Program-made: the position numbers and the translations under genes
DNA from: Brachycybe producta
Lineage: Eukaryota; Arthropoda; Diplopoda; Playtdesmida; Andrognathidae
DNA: 64,000 nucleotides
Direction of reading: 5' to 3'
NCBI GenBank assembly: GCA_036925085.1
Contig: JAUPFP010000036.1
Span: 2,108,001 to 2,172,000 of the forward strand
Notes under the pieces: model-generated
Seen by the model: the letters and a program-made list of their open reading frames with translations, nothing else
Told to the model about the DNA's origin: nothing
Database searches by the model: none
Part shown: positions 39,672-52,700 of the stretch, one piece after another
Layout: every line of letters starts with the position of its first letter
Position numbering within the stretch: position 1 is the stretch's first letter

Positions 39672-42600
39672 ATGGTAGTAGTTGAATTTGATAACGAAAT
39701 TGGATTTCAAAGACAAAAAATGTAAGCTAGATTTTTTTTAAAATAATTATTAATTACTCATTCAATAAGGTAATTAACAGGGCTGTTTTTTATGTAATAT
39801 CAAACAAATGTTTCTCACTCTGTGGCCCAATTAGTGCCGATTGGGAAGTAATCATCATCATTAGAGCAACTGCAATTATGCTTTTTCAAATATAAAAATG
39901 GCTAGTTAGAGGCTAGATGTCTGATTACTACCCAGTTGTTAATTAAGAGTTCTAGCCTCTAACCAGTGTTTTTGATTGAAAAAGTTTTTTTTTAATTGAT
40001 CGTAAACGGGATTGTTACTACACAATTGGTTCTTGAGCCACAGATTGAGAAACATTTTCTTCATTTTGCATAAAAATCCTAGCCTTATTAATTAATATAT
40101 AATTTATTTTTTCATTCTGGTTCATTTATTAGGGCAAGAGATTTTTTAAAAACGAGGCCCTTTCTTTATGTGATCATTGGATTTTTTGCAGCTGTAGCAT
40201 TATGTCTTCTAATTGCATTAATTGTTTCATTAAGTTCAAGTACAGTTTGCAATGAATGTCCTTCAAAAGTTAAGTAACTAATTCTACTAAATGACCGAAA
40301 TCGAAATTTAAAAAAAAGAAAGCTTATCACTTTAAGGTGGTTTTAAAGTGTAAACTGGGCCTATCGAACTCTTCATTATTCTGTCTTTGAAGAAGGAAGA
40401 GAAATTTGAATGTGTTTTAAAAACTAGAAGGGTAGTTAGCTCATTCACTTAAAGAGTATTTTCATGTTGATATTTTTGAAAATAAACTTTTTATAGACAC
40501 AAATTAAAATAATATTGTCTGCTTAAATTTTGGTCTTTTTCAAGTTGACACAAAAAAAGCTTATTTTAAAAGATCATCATGAAAATGTGTTCTAAGAGAT
40601 TAAGGTACCTTTCTAGTTTCTGAAACCCTTTCTAGTTTTTCATAATTTTGTACTTGAAAGACAGAATAATCAAGAGTTCGAAGATCAACTGTTCATAAAC
40701 TTGAACTCTCTTAGCAGGGTTTCAATATAATAAACATTTTTAATGAGTATATCTGAACTGTAGTTTATTGGAAAACAGTTTTGAGAGTTCGAGTTCAAGT
40801 GCTAATTTTTCTTCTTGAATTTTGGTTTTATTTACAAATGAAAAATAACCGTATTATTGTTTTAATAAATACAGATATTTGTGAAGCTTGTGATAGTGCA
40901 GATTGCATTATGGACGGTAAGATGTCTCTTAAATATTTCTAGGACATTTAATTTTTCTTGAATTGACCACATAAAATTAAAAAAAAATGTGCAAATTGTT
41001 TTTAGAAATCGTTCGTTTTATGCATATAAAATGCATAATATATAGTAAAAATCAAAATTAGTTAAATAACTGAAGTAATTAATAGCTACAATCATCAAAC
41101 AAAAAATTCGAAATCAAAGAACCCCTTTATCAAATTTACTTTGTCTTAAAAAAATTCTAAAGAAATATGTGAAATTATGCGACTTTATGGAAAATTCTTA
41201 AAAATTATGCGACTTTATGGAAAATTCTCAAAAATTATGCAATTTGTGCATTTTATCTATTTTATTGCACATATGTCACTTGTCACACTGTTATCATACA
41301 GAACACAAAAGGGGTTGTAACTGTCATTATTCGTTTTGCGTTTAATGAAGTTCGTTTTAAACTCTGATTACAGTGTATTCTGTAAAATGAAGAGAAACTT
41401 CAAAGTATTTTAAAAACTAGAAGGTTAACCTGATCACTTAGGATTATTTTTATGTTGATATCATTCAAAATAAGCTTTGTATCATGTTGGTTTGAAAATG
41501 AACCAACATTAAGCTGACAATGTTTATTCTGATCTTTGCCTATGAAAAGTTTATTTTGAAAGATTTCTACATGAAAATACCCTTAAGTGATTGCGCTACC
41601 CTTCTAGTTTCTAAAACACTTTCTAGTTTCTATTAATTTTGCTTCTGAAAGACAAAATAATCAGAGCTCAAAAACCAGATGTTCATAAACCAAAAAAAAA
41701 AACATTCATCCTGAAAGTAGACAATCACTGTCTACAACTCAGTTAACAAGCAGAAAAACTCCTTTTTAAATCAGAAAACCTGTTTAGAGGCTATAATTCA
41801 GAGGCTACATATAAAACTAGCATCTAAAACATTTTGCTTAATCTAGAACTCTAGCCTCAAACCATGTTCTTTGACTGAAAAACGCATTGTCTTAACAAAC
41901 CCGTTATATTTAAACAGCATTTCAAACATTGCAAGTGATGAACCTTAGAAAAGATCCCTGTGATGATTTTTATGAGTACACCTGTGGCAAATGGGACCAA
42001 ATATACAGAATGCCTGACTACAGATCAGTTTATGGAATTGCAGAAAGAGCTGAAGATGCTCTTATTTCTTCACTGCTAAACGGTTTAACAGTTTTTTTTA
42101 AAATTAAAATTAAAAGTGGTTTATTTTCTAAATAATTTACTTATTTTCCAGATTTACCAGATTTGGATGACAATGATATCAACAGCGTATCAGAAAAACA
42201 AGCAAAATTGTTCTACAATGCATGCATAAGTGGTAATTAATTGATTTTAGATCATTTCAAAAATGAAATTTTGTTGAAAAAAAAATTGTTGAAACCGGAT
42301 TTTTATGCAATATGTTTCTCAATTTGTCACCCAAGTGCCAATTGTGAAGTAATCATCATTAAGAGAAAGTGCAGTTATGCTTTTTTTCTAATAAAAAAGG
42401 CTGGTTAGAGGCTAGATGTCTGATTACTATTAGTTGCCAACTACAGTTCTATCTTCTAAACAGTGTTTTTGATTGAAAAAAATCATAATTGTTAGTTCAT
42501 TTAAACGGATTTGTTACTTCACAATCGGCTCTTGGGCCACCGATAAGAGAAACATTTGCTTGATATTGCATAAAAATCCGAGCAATATTAATTATATTTT

Positions 42601-45600
42601 ACAGATCAAACTGATTACAGTACTGTATTAACTGCCCAACTGACTACATTGGGAAATTGGCCATTGTTAACTGGACCAACAGGCAGTGATTTGACTACAT
42701 TAAATAAAGCATTGGCTCAACTAATGGGATTCTGGTCATCTGACTATGCAAATACCATATTAAATAATGGAGTATTTAAGATTTTCATTAGACAAAATGA
42801 CGATCAGAAAAATACAATCTATGTATGTAACATAAGCATTAAAGTGGCTGAATATATATTCATTTTTCTTTTTCGTCTTCCAATAATGGCGCCACTGCAG
42901 TGGCTATTATATCCTTATAAGGAGATCTCTTCCTCCCACCCACGGTTTTGAAAAAATTTACATTTTTCAAGAGAACGTTTTTTCATGAGAAACAATACGA
43001 AAAAAATCAAAGTGTTTTAGCAACTAGAATAGTTGACGATAATGCTAAAAATTCTTTCATGATGATATCTTTTTAAATGAACTTTTTATGACAGTTTTAA
43101 AAAAGCGAAAATAGTTTTTCATGAAATGTCAATGGAAACACCAAAAAAAAAACCGGGTCATTTTCAAACTGAACTATAAAATTGTTTATTTTTCAAGATA
43201 TTGCCATGAAAGAACTTTTAACATAATCTTTTAGTTTTTTCTTCTTCTAGTTTTGAAAACAATTTGAATTTTTTCATAATGTTGTTTCTGAAAAAAATTC
43301 CGTTCTCTTGACGTTTTTGAGTCCAAATTATTAAAAAAACCGTCTTATGAGCTAGCCACCATACTGGCGCCGTCCTGTGGAACAAAAATAAAATTAATAT
43401 CTATTCAGCCACCTTAATTAAAAAAAAAACTTTCACAAAGTAAACTAACTTAATAATATTTTTCTTTAGTTTGATGAACCAGAACTGGGTTTAGATCCCA
43501 GTTATCTACTAGGTAAAGATCCAATTTCAAAGAATAAAGTAACCGCTTATAAAACATTTATAACAAATGTGGTAAAAGCAATGAATACAAATTTGAATGA
43601 ATCAACATTAGCGTCAGCTATCGATGACATGGTTGCTTTCGAAACAACATTGGCACAAGTATAATCTAATTATAAACATTTTCTATCTCTAACTTATGTA
43701 AATAAATTTAACATAGATTGTTTGTGTTTATGTTTTTAGAAACTGACCACTCCTGAAAAGAAACGGGACCAAAGTTGGAATGTTAAAACTTTGAGTATAT
43801 CTGAATTTCAGGATTTATATATTGGAATAAGAACACTGGTGAAATTCAAACTATTATAATTGAAAAAAAAAATATCAACGATGGAAAGGTAAAGGGTTGT
43901 AACCATACATCGTTGACATTGTGAGTGTTTTGCCAATTTCCGGTGGCTTACAAGCTTTTTTTCCAGTGGCACCTCAAGGCAGTGCCATAACGAGCTAATT
44001 TTGCGCCTGAGGCGAAAATAAAACTGGCGCCCTCTCAATACAAGCGCATTAACATTCTAGTTGTTTTGCGCCCCTATTTCTGTGTCCTGAGCTTTGCGTC
44101 AACATTGTGTTTGGCCGTTAGTGCCACTATTGGCTGTACTCGATGTCCCAACGATCGCTGAACCTGTCATCAATGACTGATATTAGGATTTTTTGGGCTT
44201 AGTGCTTGTATCAGAAGGTTGTCGCCAAATGGCAACGTTTTGCCAACATAAATTTGTACATTGTGCTTACTTGGGACCCTTTGACCTTTTCACCGTCTAT
44301 ACATTAATATTAAATCAATAGATTTCTTTTAAATTTCATAATATTCTTTTAGAGTGTTGGATTGTTGGATGTTCTAAAACAATTGTTCGGCAATGAAGCA
44401 AACATCACTCCTTCAACCAAAATAGCATTTCTACAACAAAGCAATTATATTGAAAACCTTGATTTCTTGAATATAACGGAAACCAGTAAAATAGAGTAAC
44501 TGACAATTAATAATTAAATAAAGTAGTGATCAGTAAGGCCAAAAAATACTATATAATAGTCTATGTGCAATAATAATCAGTTTAATCCAGTATAAAAAGC
44601 ACAAATTGCATAATCTTTATAAATTTTCATAAATTCGCATAATTTCACTTATTTCTTTAAAAATACTTTGTTTTGTCTTAAAACAAATCGTTTTCATTTT
44701 GTCAAAATCTGTAAATACGTCTGACGACTGTAGCTCTTAGGATTCGAACACAGGCCACTTTTGGTGGTCGATTTCACCTGCAAAATGAAGTCGGGTTGTC
44801 GCCAAAACCGACCACTGCAAAAATATTTCCATAAAGAAACATTGCAAGTTTACAACCACAGCAAAATTACCTGCAACGTCATTTTGCAGGTTATTACAAT
44901 TATTTGTGCTTTTGTTATATTGTACAACATACACTTTTTATTTGTATAAAACGTACAATATCTAAAATCAATTTGCGCATTTCTGAATTTTTATTTGCAT
45001 AAAACTTTTGGCCTTACCAATGAACAACTAACTCGCCCGCCTATTCTAAAACAAAATTTTAAAAATTGTTTTTAGTATGGTAAAAACTTACGTCATGTGG
45101 AGATATGTCCAGTTTATGAGTTGGCATGTTGGAGGAAAATTACGAGAAGAATACATTGCATTTCAAAACGCAATCACTGGAACACAGCATCAAGCGAAAA
45201 AGTAATTAAGATTTACACTAAATAATTGACTCTAATTTTCCAACCGATTCCGGTTGGAAAATTCATTAGAAAAATGTGTTTAGATTCCAATTGGAATTTT
45301 AACAGAGCTGAAACCAACACATTGGATCGTGTATGACCTAAATTAAAACTGTGTTGGTTGTAACAACTGACAGAGCTAACAAAAGTAGAATCTGCTCTAC
45401 TTCAAGCCAACAAATTTCAGAATCAATCAGAATCAAATACAAAATTCATGAAATCTTGTATTGCTGCTAGATGACAAATACTTTGACTGTGGAACATCTT
45501 AGTTTGTTGGTTTCAACAGTTTTCATTCCAATAAAACAGACCTCGTATGTCCACAATTAGATACTAGAATGGTAGCTGAATCACTTAAATCTTATCTTTC

Positions 45601-48600
45601 AAAATAAGCTTTTTTTTATAGACAAAAATTAAAAAATAACGCCTGCTTAAGTTGAGGCATTTTCAAACATGAAAATGCCTGTAAGTGATTGAGCTACCCT
45701 TCTAGTTTCTACAACACATTCAGGTATCTCTTAATTTTGCTCATCAAAGACTGAAAAATCAGCGTTTGAGGAGCGTTTACACTTTAAAACCACCTTAAAA
45801 TTACATTTTTCAGACAGGACATTTGTGCAAAATTAACGAACTCTTTGCTGAGTTTTGCAACAGCAAACATCTATACCAAAAATAACTTTGACACTGACAG
45901 CATATCCAAAGTAAATTAATTATCACATTTATGTCTTTAATATGCAAAATGCTTTATAAATATATTTAATATTTCCTACCATTTGACTTTTCAGGTAAAT
46001 TCAATGTATGATAATATCAAGAACGTTTTTCTCGAAAGACTCGCGTATCTCAAACAATACGGATATCTGAATGAAACTACAGTCGATGCAGCAACAGAAA
46101 AGGTTATAATTTATAATAAAAAAAGGCAAAAAGAATATGCTTAGAGGCTAGAGTTAACCGATAGCTCTGGTTTTATCGGCTTTTGATTCTAAAAAAAATC
46201 TATCCTCTAACCAGTCGCTCTAATTGAAAAAAAAATCATATTTTTTTGCCTCCTAGAAAACGTTTAACACGAAATGGAACGGACCGAAATATTTTTTTGT
46301 GTTAAACGGTTTCACTGTAATTCTATAAATATCTCGAGATTTTTCTACATAAAATATATAAATAATTTTTTTCACACAGGTGAAACAAATGAATGTTCTG
46401 ATCGGACGTCCAGATTGGATTATGGACAACACGTCACTAGATAATTATTACAAAGTTATTTCAGTTTACTATTTTTTTTCATATATTAATATTATTATTA
46501 CAACATGCAATGATTTTTTTGTATATTTTTCTAGTTTGGCAAACCTTTGGATAATGAACATTTTAATAACATGCAAATGATATCAAGTGTACTGATTTCG
46601 ATTGAACTCAGAACTCTTCAGAGTCCTACGGACAACACAAGGTGCTCGATTAATCGACACAATTATTAACATAAATATATAATTGTGTCATATTATTTCC
46701 AGATGGATTAAATCACCCGTTTCGATCGATACTTATTACGATCCAGTTCTTAATTCAATCAGTTAGTAATTTTAATCATATAACAAAAAAATAATGATTT
46801 ACATAAACTGAAATTAATTTTATAGCACTTCCGATTGGAGCATTGCAAAGTCCGTATTATATGCCAGACAGTCTTAAGTAAGTCTTTCAGGTCGAAATTC
46901 TTTTGATTAAAAAAATTGCAACTAGATCACGTTGTAACCAAATTAATATCAATGAAAAAATTTCCCAGTTAATTAAACTCGTTGGAACTCATACTTTTGT
47001 TTGGTATTATTTCACCAAGAAAGATAAGATAAACCGAAGTACATGATTTTTTTTTTCATAATTATTTCAGATCGTTATAATTATTTCGTACGAATAACGA
47101 AAACGTAAACGTTTTTTAACAATTAAAATAGTCTGAACTCATTAATGCCAAGATTTAAAATTTCAAAATTACTTCAATTCATTATCTATCGTGTACATCT
47201 AAGGTGCAAGAAATATTTTTATAATGATATCTTTAAAAATAAACGTTTTATGTAATTTTCTTAAAAAGTGAATCATTTTTTTTCTTCCTATTTTTAATAA
47301 AAAAAATAAAATTTAATCATTTTCAAACTGTCATAAATAGTTTATATTAAAAGATATCATTGTGGAATTTTTATTTTTTATCTTTGTTTACTCTTCTAGT
47401 TTTAAACGAATCTTGAAATTCTTTCGTAAGTTTAATTCAAACTGGACTTCTATTTTATATTTCAGTATGAGCAATTATGCTAAACTTGGAGTTCTAATCG
47501 CAAGAGAAATTCTACATGGATTTAATGTTTTCGGTAAATCAATAATTCTATATTTAATCAAAAAGAGCAATTAATAATACTAATTTCGTGATTAAATTGA
47601 TAGGTCATCAATTAAACGGCAACGGTCAATTTGTTGACTGGTGGAATACTAATGACGAAAAGTATTACTTCGAAAATGTCACACAATGTTTCGTTAATCA
47701 ATACAATCAGTATTGCTATCAGGACAATTCCAATTGTGTAAATATTAATTAGTAATTACTAATAAGGGTCTCTACATGGTCATAACATGGTTCTGTCAAA
47801 TTTTTCTATGAAAAACCATAATCTAAGTGTGTTCACCAGTGAACGCTGGACTTTGCCTTGGCTACATACTGTGAATCAACCCTAATACCTCGTTTCCACT
47901 ACAAAAACAAAAGTGGTTACATTAACCATGGTTACATTTCTACACAATTGCATTGACACAACGTGGTCAACCACATAAATTAATGATTAAATACGTCACT
48001 TCTTGTGTTCAAACAAATTTAGCCTACAGACAACATGGCAGATATTGAGAGCCGCTCAATTTCTACTGAATGAGGAATGAAAATTCCATAAAATGCAAAA
48101 CATATTTAATAGGCAGTGAAACTAAACAGGAAGTGACACAAAATTATTTAACCATAGTTAAGTGTCTTAAAAATCTAAATACACAAAAGTATCACTTCTA
48201 GCTTGTCTGCACTTAACTGTAATCTTGGTTAATTAACGGCATTTAATTTTTGTAGCGAAAACGAGGTATGAGTGTGGGTTATCTGTTCATCTTTTTTTAA
48301 TTTGTGTTTTCGTAATTGACTTCTGACTGGATCAGGTTAATGGAGATCAAACATTAGATGAAAACTATGCTGATAATGGAGCAATTCTAATTGCCTACGA
48401 AGTAATTAATGAAGCGTTTCTAAATGAATTCTTGTGTTAATTTAAACAAATAATGAACACAATATTAATTTAAAAGGCGGCACACTTGGATCAGAATTAC
48501 GAAACTCTTCCCGGTTTTGTAAATGTCACTAACGCGAGGATATTTTTCGTTGAGTATTCAAGTGTAAGTATAAATAGCCTTTACAAGATTAATATTTATT

Positions 48601-49219
48601 AACATAGTAACGTTTTAAAAATTCTAAACTCAGATGCATTGTACTTCGTATACAACGTTGGGTCTTGACAACGAGTTAGCCACCGAATTAGCAGCGCCAA
48701 ATGAATACAGGTGATTTTCACGATGTTTTAAATCATCACCTTTACTTATTTACAGTGTTTTCTGAACAGCTGATTTGGAAGATCTGGTTCTTCTGCGTTT
48801 AAAAAAGCATCACTAAGGAAAAATTGAACGTGTATTAGAAACTAGAACAGTAGTTGAGTCACTTAATGGTGTTTTCATGATGTTATCGTTCAAAATAAAC
48901 CTTTTATAGACAACAATTTAAAAATGTCGCCATCTTAAAACCAAATTATTTTTCAAACTCTGACATAAAAAAGCTTATTTGAAAAAAATATCAACATGAA
49001 AATAAACTTAAGTGATTGAGCTACCCGTCTAGTTTCTAAAACATTTTCACGTTTTCTTAATTTTGCTCTCCTTAAAGAAAAAATAACCAGAATTCAAAAG
49101 GCCCTTAAATTAAATATTCTTAATTTTTTTAAAGGGTGAAAGGAAGTTTACAAAATTCCGTGGAGTTTTCGAAAGCTTTCGGCTGCAATACAAATGTCAC
49201 AATGTGCAGCGCAATCTAA
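39672..49219 (+). CDS. M13 (neprilysin/ECE-like) membrane protein, predicted catalytically dead
   Basis: Twenty-two exons, 744 aa: 39672-39721, 40133-40239, 40875-40916, 41918-42082, 42152-42232, 42605-42822, 43470-43658, 43740-43838, 44353-44495, 45076-45201, 45814-45910, 45995-46102, 46380-46454, 46535-46641, 46703-46761, 46826-46877, 47466-47533, 47604-47737, 48336-48401, 48477-48563, 48634-48710, 49135-49219. Type II topology: short cytosolic tail, one membrane helix (about 29-50), then DPCDDFYEYTCGKW of the peptidase M13 N-lobe and late cysteines. The zinc motif HExxH reads REILH (586-590), so one zinc-binding His is Arg. The third ligand is kept (DENYADNGA), but the transition-state His before P-x-x-(F/Y)-R is Ala (AAPNEYR), and the substrate N-A of NAYY is D-T. 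Length and fold are intact, so a binding or decoy role is likelier than proteolysis. The exon 2 end is the least certain boundary. Confidence 0.88.
39780..40085. repeat. Fold-back MITE family B in M13 gene intron 1
   Basis: It begins GGGCTGTTTTTTATGTAATA with AATGTTTCTCACTCTGTGG and ends CCACAGATTGAGAAACATTT, TGCATAAAAATCCTAGCC. It fills about three quarters of a 411-bp intron. Confidence 0.8.
40334..40700. repeat. Fold-back MITE family A in M13 gene intron 2
   Basis: This copy shows the outer left end well: TTTAAGGTGGTTTTAAAGTG then TAAAC. The right arm ends ACAGAATAATCAAGAGTTCG. A piece resembling the WDR33-intron 240-bp unit follows directly (about 40690-40840). Confidence 0.75.
41355..41690. 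repeat. Fold-back MITE family A in M13 gene intron 3
   Basis: The left arm CAAAGTATTTTAAAAACTAG and right arm GATTGCGCTACCCTTCTAGT, TTCTAAAACACTTTCTAGTT are long and well paired. A family B fragment follows at about 41750-41905 (TTAGAGGCTA, CTAGCCTCAAACCATG). Confidence 0.75.
42294..42593. repeat. Fold-back MITE family B in M13 gene intron 5
   Basis: Left CCGGATTTTTATGCAATATG, right CTTGATATTGCATAAAAATC, CGAGC. It is about 300 of the 372 intron bases and ends about 11 nt before the splice acceptor. Confidence 0.82.
42985..43325. repeat. Diverged subtype of family A in M13 gene intron 6
   Basis: The arms (CAAAGTGTTTTAGCAACTAG / CTAGTTTTGAAAACAATTTG; TGATATCTTTTTAAATGAAC / CAAGATATTGCCATGAAAGA) pair, but sequence drifts from the main family. 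It may be an older sublineage shared with copies near 47.2 and 54.0 kb. Confidence 0.5.
43955..44085. mobile_element. Possible DNA-transposon remnant in M13 gene intron 8
   Basis: Words such as GGCAGTGCCATAACGAG and GCGCCTGAGGCGAAAATA, then GGCGCCC, are GC-rich against the background and resemble termini common to several DNA transposon families. Both ends are not defined, so the class is open. Confidence 0.25.
44738..44905. repeat. Fold-back MITE family C in M13 gene intron 9
   Basis: It contains ACACAGGCCACTTTTGGTGG, then ATGAAGTCGGGTTGTCGCCA, AAACCGACCACTGCAAAA, and the inverse CATTTTGCAGGT. The right terminus is eroded. Confidence 0.55.
45550..45805. repeat. Fold-back MITE family A in M13 gene intron 10
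   Basis: The right end is complete: GCGTTTACACTTTAAAACCA then CCTTAAAA, ending about 10 nt before the acceptor of the next exon (45814). The left outer part is missing. Confidence 0.7.
46138..46320. repeat. Family B fragment plus a possible pogo-like scrap in M13 gene intron 12
   Basis: GCTTAGAGGCTAGAGTTAAC and CTATCCTCTAACCAGTCGCT are central family B words at 46138-46230. Next to them, GTTTAACACGAAATGGAACG and TGTTAAACGGTTTCACTGTA form a short inverted pair (46260-46318). Confidence 0.4.
47205..47460. repeat. Diverged family A MITE running up to the acceptor of M13 exon 17
   Basis: Arms ATGATATCTTTAAAAATAAA and TTTATATTAAAAGATATCAT pair. The right arm continues CTCTTCTAGTTTTAAACGAA and merges into the pyrimidine tract of the splice acceptor at 47465, so the element may supply part of that splice site. 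Confidence 0.45.
48755..49110. repeat. Fold-back MITE family A in M13 gene intron 21
   Basis: The left arm TTGGAAGATCTGGTTCTTCT, AACGTGTATTAGAAACTAGA and right arm GAGCTACCCGTCTAGTTTCT, AAAACATTTTCACGTTTTCT fill most of a 424-bp intron. Confidence 0.72.
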
Positions 49220-49737
49220 ACGTCTCGTAACAAGAAGGAAATTCTAGAAACAAGACGAACCAAAAGTGAACCTTTATGCCACAATTCATTGTCGGTTGTC
49301 CGCATTTCTATAATTAATGTCCCTATAAATGAAACTTTTTTTTCTACCATTTTGTACACATTCCAGTATTTTAATACTGTTTAAACCTTGTCATACAAGT
49401 AAGAAGTAAAGCGGATAGTTCGAGAGTTGAGAAATATACAAATTAATAATAATCGTTCGAACACTTTTTTTTTTAAACTCGACAAACTTTGAAAACAAAC
49501 TTTTCTCGTTTGATATATAAATCATATAAAAGTTTGATCGTAATACATTTATAATTAACGTATTTTAACTAAATGTTTGTAATTTCAAAATTGCATCATC
49601 AAAGTGTAAAAAAAATCGAGCAAAAAAAGTGTAATATGAAATATATTTATGTTCAAACATTAGGACTAGAAAATGAGTGAATCAGTTAAAAAGAACAGAG
49701 AGAAAATATAAATAAATAAAAAAACCACATATTTACA
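49220..49737. other. Convergent 3' region of the M13 and NEURL4 genes
   Basis: About 520 bp of AT-rich DNA between the two stop codons. AATAAATAAA words near 49708-49718 could end the M13 mRNA, which would place its 3' end just short of NEURL4 coding sequence. No gene is seen. Confidence 0.5.
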
Positions 49738-52700
49738 TTAGATCCCTTCGATTCCAATGAGTAAGGAATGTAAAATAGTTGCTCCTTTTTCCTTCGTGAA
49801 CCATTCAATGTCATTGTTACTGAAATGACCATCGATCGGCTCTCGCGCTCCCAATCGCTGTGCTGGACCGCTGTTATAAGCTCCAGGTTGAACTAAAACT
49901 TGGAAAGCACAACGAGTAAATAGTTTTTTCTTTGTTTTCAGATCGTAAAACCTTAGTTTTAAACAAAAAAAAAAACTTATTAAAACAGAGAATCACGAAA
50001 ATCTCGTCAAAAACGTTTTTTTAAAAAAACGCACTCGAACTTTGTTGTAAAACTACTGCTCGCAGCGTAACGAATAGTTGGCGAGAAATAAATCTGAATT
50101 GCTTCACCATCGATATCTTTCGATTTGTTTTTAGACAACGAATTCTGCATACTCGACCACAAACATGCATTATCTGTAAACAAATCATTATAATAATAAT
50201 AATTAATGCCAAAACTTTTATACAAATAAAAATTAAACAATGAGCAAATTCTTTTTCACAAATTATGCACATTATGGAAATAAACCCCCCAAAGAATGAA
50301 AATACACAAGAAAATTCTTTGTTTCGTGAAAAAAACTTTGCAAATTTTAAAAATTCTTGAATCTTCTGAGGCCTTTTTGAACCTTAAAAAAGGTTCAAAA
50401 AGGCCTCAGAAGATTCAAGAATTTTTAAAATTTGCAAAGGGTAATTAAACATTTTCAATTTTTGGCCGTTTTTTAAATAAAAAGCGAATTGATTTTTTCC
50501 ATTTTTTTCATATTTCAAAAATATTCAAATCTTGAAAATTTTGCAAATACAAAATGAAAACGATTTCATTAAAGAGACCTTCTTTTGTAGAATTTTCTTT
50601 CTTTCCAAAAAAAGGATTTTTTAAAGAAATACGTGAAATTATGCGACTTTATGCAAATTTTTAAAAAAATATACAATATTTGCATTTTATGGCTTTTTCC
50701 TTTTGGTTAAAATGATTATTATTGCTGCACCTATGGTATAATAGTTAACTCAAAACAAATTGCAACCGTGAATATGCATTTAGTGTAATTTATGCAAACT
50801 TTATGCATTAATAATATACGAATTTGAGTCAATCGTTCACTGAATTGCAATCAGTTGTAATAAAGAAACACAACCTGGAATCAAAAGATCGCCACAGTCC
50901 AAAATACGACGAATAACCGCCGGTCGAGTGCCATGGAATGCAACATGCCACTTATCTAAAATCCCTGAACTTTCGGCTTTTGCTGGAATCCTGAGAAAAA
51001 ATTGACACCATCCGAAAGGAACGGTATAGTCTTTCGGTGGATCTCCTTTACGGTAGTAAGCTTTATCGCCGCGCAGTTTATAGCAGGTGTCACAGTAGCA
51101 AATGCTATGTTCCGAAAGAAAGTAACCATCTAGAATACACAGCACAGAATTATTATACAAAAGTTAACACCAAAAACATTTCATCTGTTTTTCACTTTTC
51201 AATACGGTGCAAAAAATGACGCAAAGGATATTTTCAGATGTTTTATGAACAAACTGATTTTCTACGTTTTCAGAAGCAAAACTAAGAAGAAATTAGAAGT
51301 GTGCTAGAAACTAGAATAGTAGCTAAATCATTTAAGAGTATTTTCGGCTTAAGATATTTTAAAATAAACTTTTTATAGGCAGAAATTAATAAACATTGTC
51401 TGCTTAAAGTTGGGTCATTTTGACCCAACTTGAAATATATCTACATGAAAACACTTTCAGCGACCACTTAATTTTGCTCCTGAAAAACTAAAAAATAACC
51501 AGAGTTCGTAAGGCGCGTTTCCATTTTAAAACCACCGCATTCGTTTGTATGTTACCTGGTAATCCAAGACTACTTTTAAATCTAATGCACATGTTATGAT
51601 ATTCACAATTCATTATAGCCAGTTGATCTCCTGAAAAAGGCCTCAAAACTTTCTCTTTTCGACCTGAAGCAGAAAAGAATGACTAAATATAAACTCAACT
51701 TAATATAAAAACCTCTAAACGGTTACAAACAGTGTTCGAGATCCGCTTTCTCACGATGGCTAGCCTCGATTGCGGCGTTGTTCAGTGGACCATCTCCACA
51801 GACCAACGTCACTTCCTCACATTGTCCATAAATATCGACAACAGCGTGACAATGTTGAGGCACATCTTTCGCTGCCACACCCTGATCTATTCCATTAATG
51901 TAAATATGAAGTTGATTATGGCAGTCGATTAGAACGCCAACTAAATGGTGAACTTGTAAGCTGTCTAAGTTAGGACCATAACGGCCTCGTATCTATTTAT
52001 AAACAGCAACATTTTAATACAAACGTATCGAAAAAAAATGAACAAAAATAAACAACAATTAACCTTTACACCATTATGAAAGACACTGTCACCACAAACG
52101 ATCCATGATGATCGCTTCAGTCCAAGAGCAGTTGATGGTAGAGAAATTTTAGAGGGAGAATGCGTTGTCACGCCAACAAGTAACGATGAAGTCCAGTTTG
52201 AATTGAGACTATCAATACTGACCTACAAAAAATCATAATTTGCAGAAATATGATGACAAAAAAAAGAAGTTTTGTGAGAGAAAAAGAAACAAGGATCACT
52301 TGAAAAAGTTGTCCTCGAACGAGCGGTTTATGTGAAAAAACGATGCCATGATTATAACCAGAAAATCTATGAGCCACAGTGTTACTTCTCGAAAGGAGAA
52401 TGTTACAACTGTGATTCTCGTGGAATTCTTGAATCGCTTGATCCTTACTAAAAACTTCAAGATCATGCTGAAAAATAAAACGCATACACACATCTCAAAA
52501 GGTTGAATTTCACGTTCGTGTTTCAAATAAGTATTAAAAAGCGAGTCCAAACGAACATAAACACAAGTAATTTGTCAAAAATTTCAATAAACCAATTCTA
52601 AATAAGCGACTTCAATTATTGGGTGAAATGTTCTAGAAATTGCATCAGTAAATTCACAAAATGAAATATTTATGGTAATTTCAAAATCTTTCTTCACTGT

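Noticed and set aside
43808-44038. 76-codon minus-strand frame inside the M13 gene
   Set aside because: It overlaps the end of M13 exon 8 on the other strand and a transposon-like remnant; composition and context do not support a gene.
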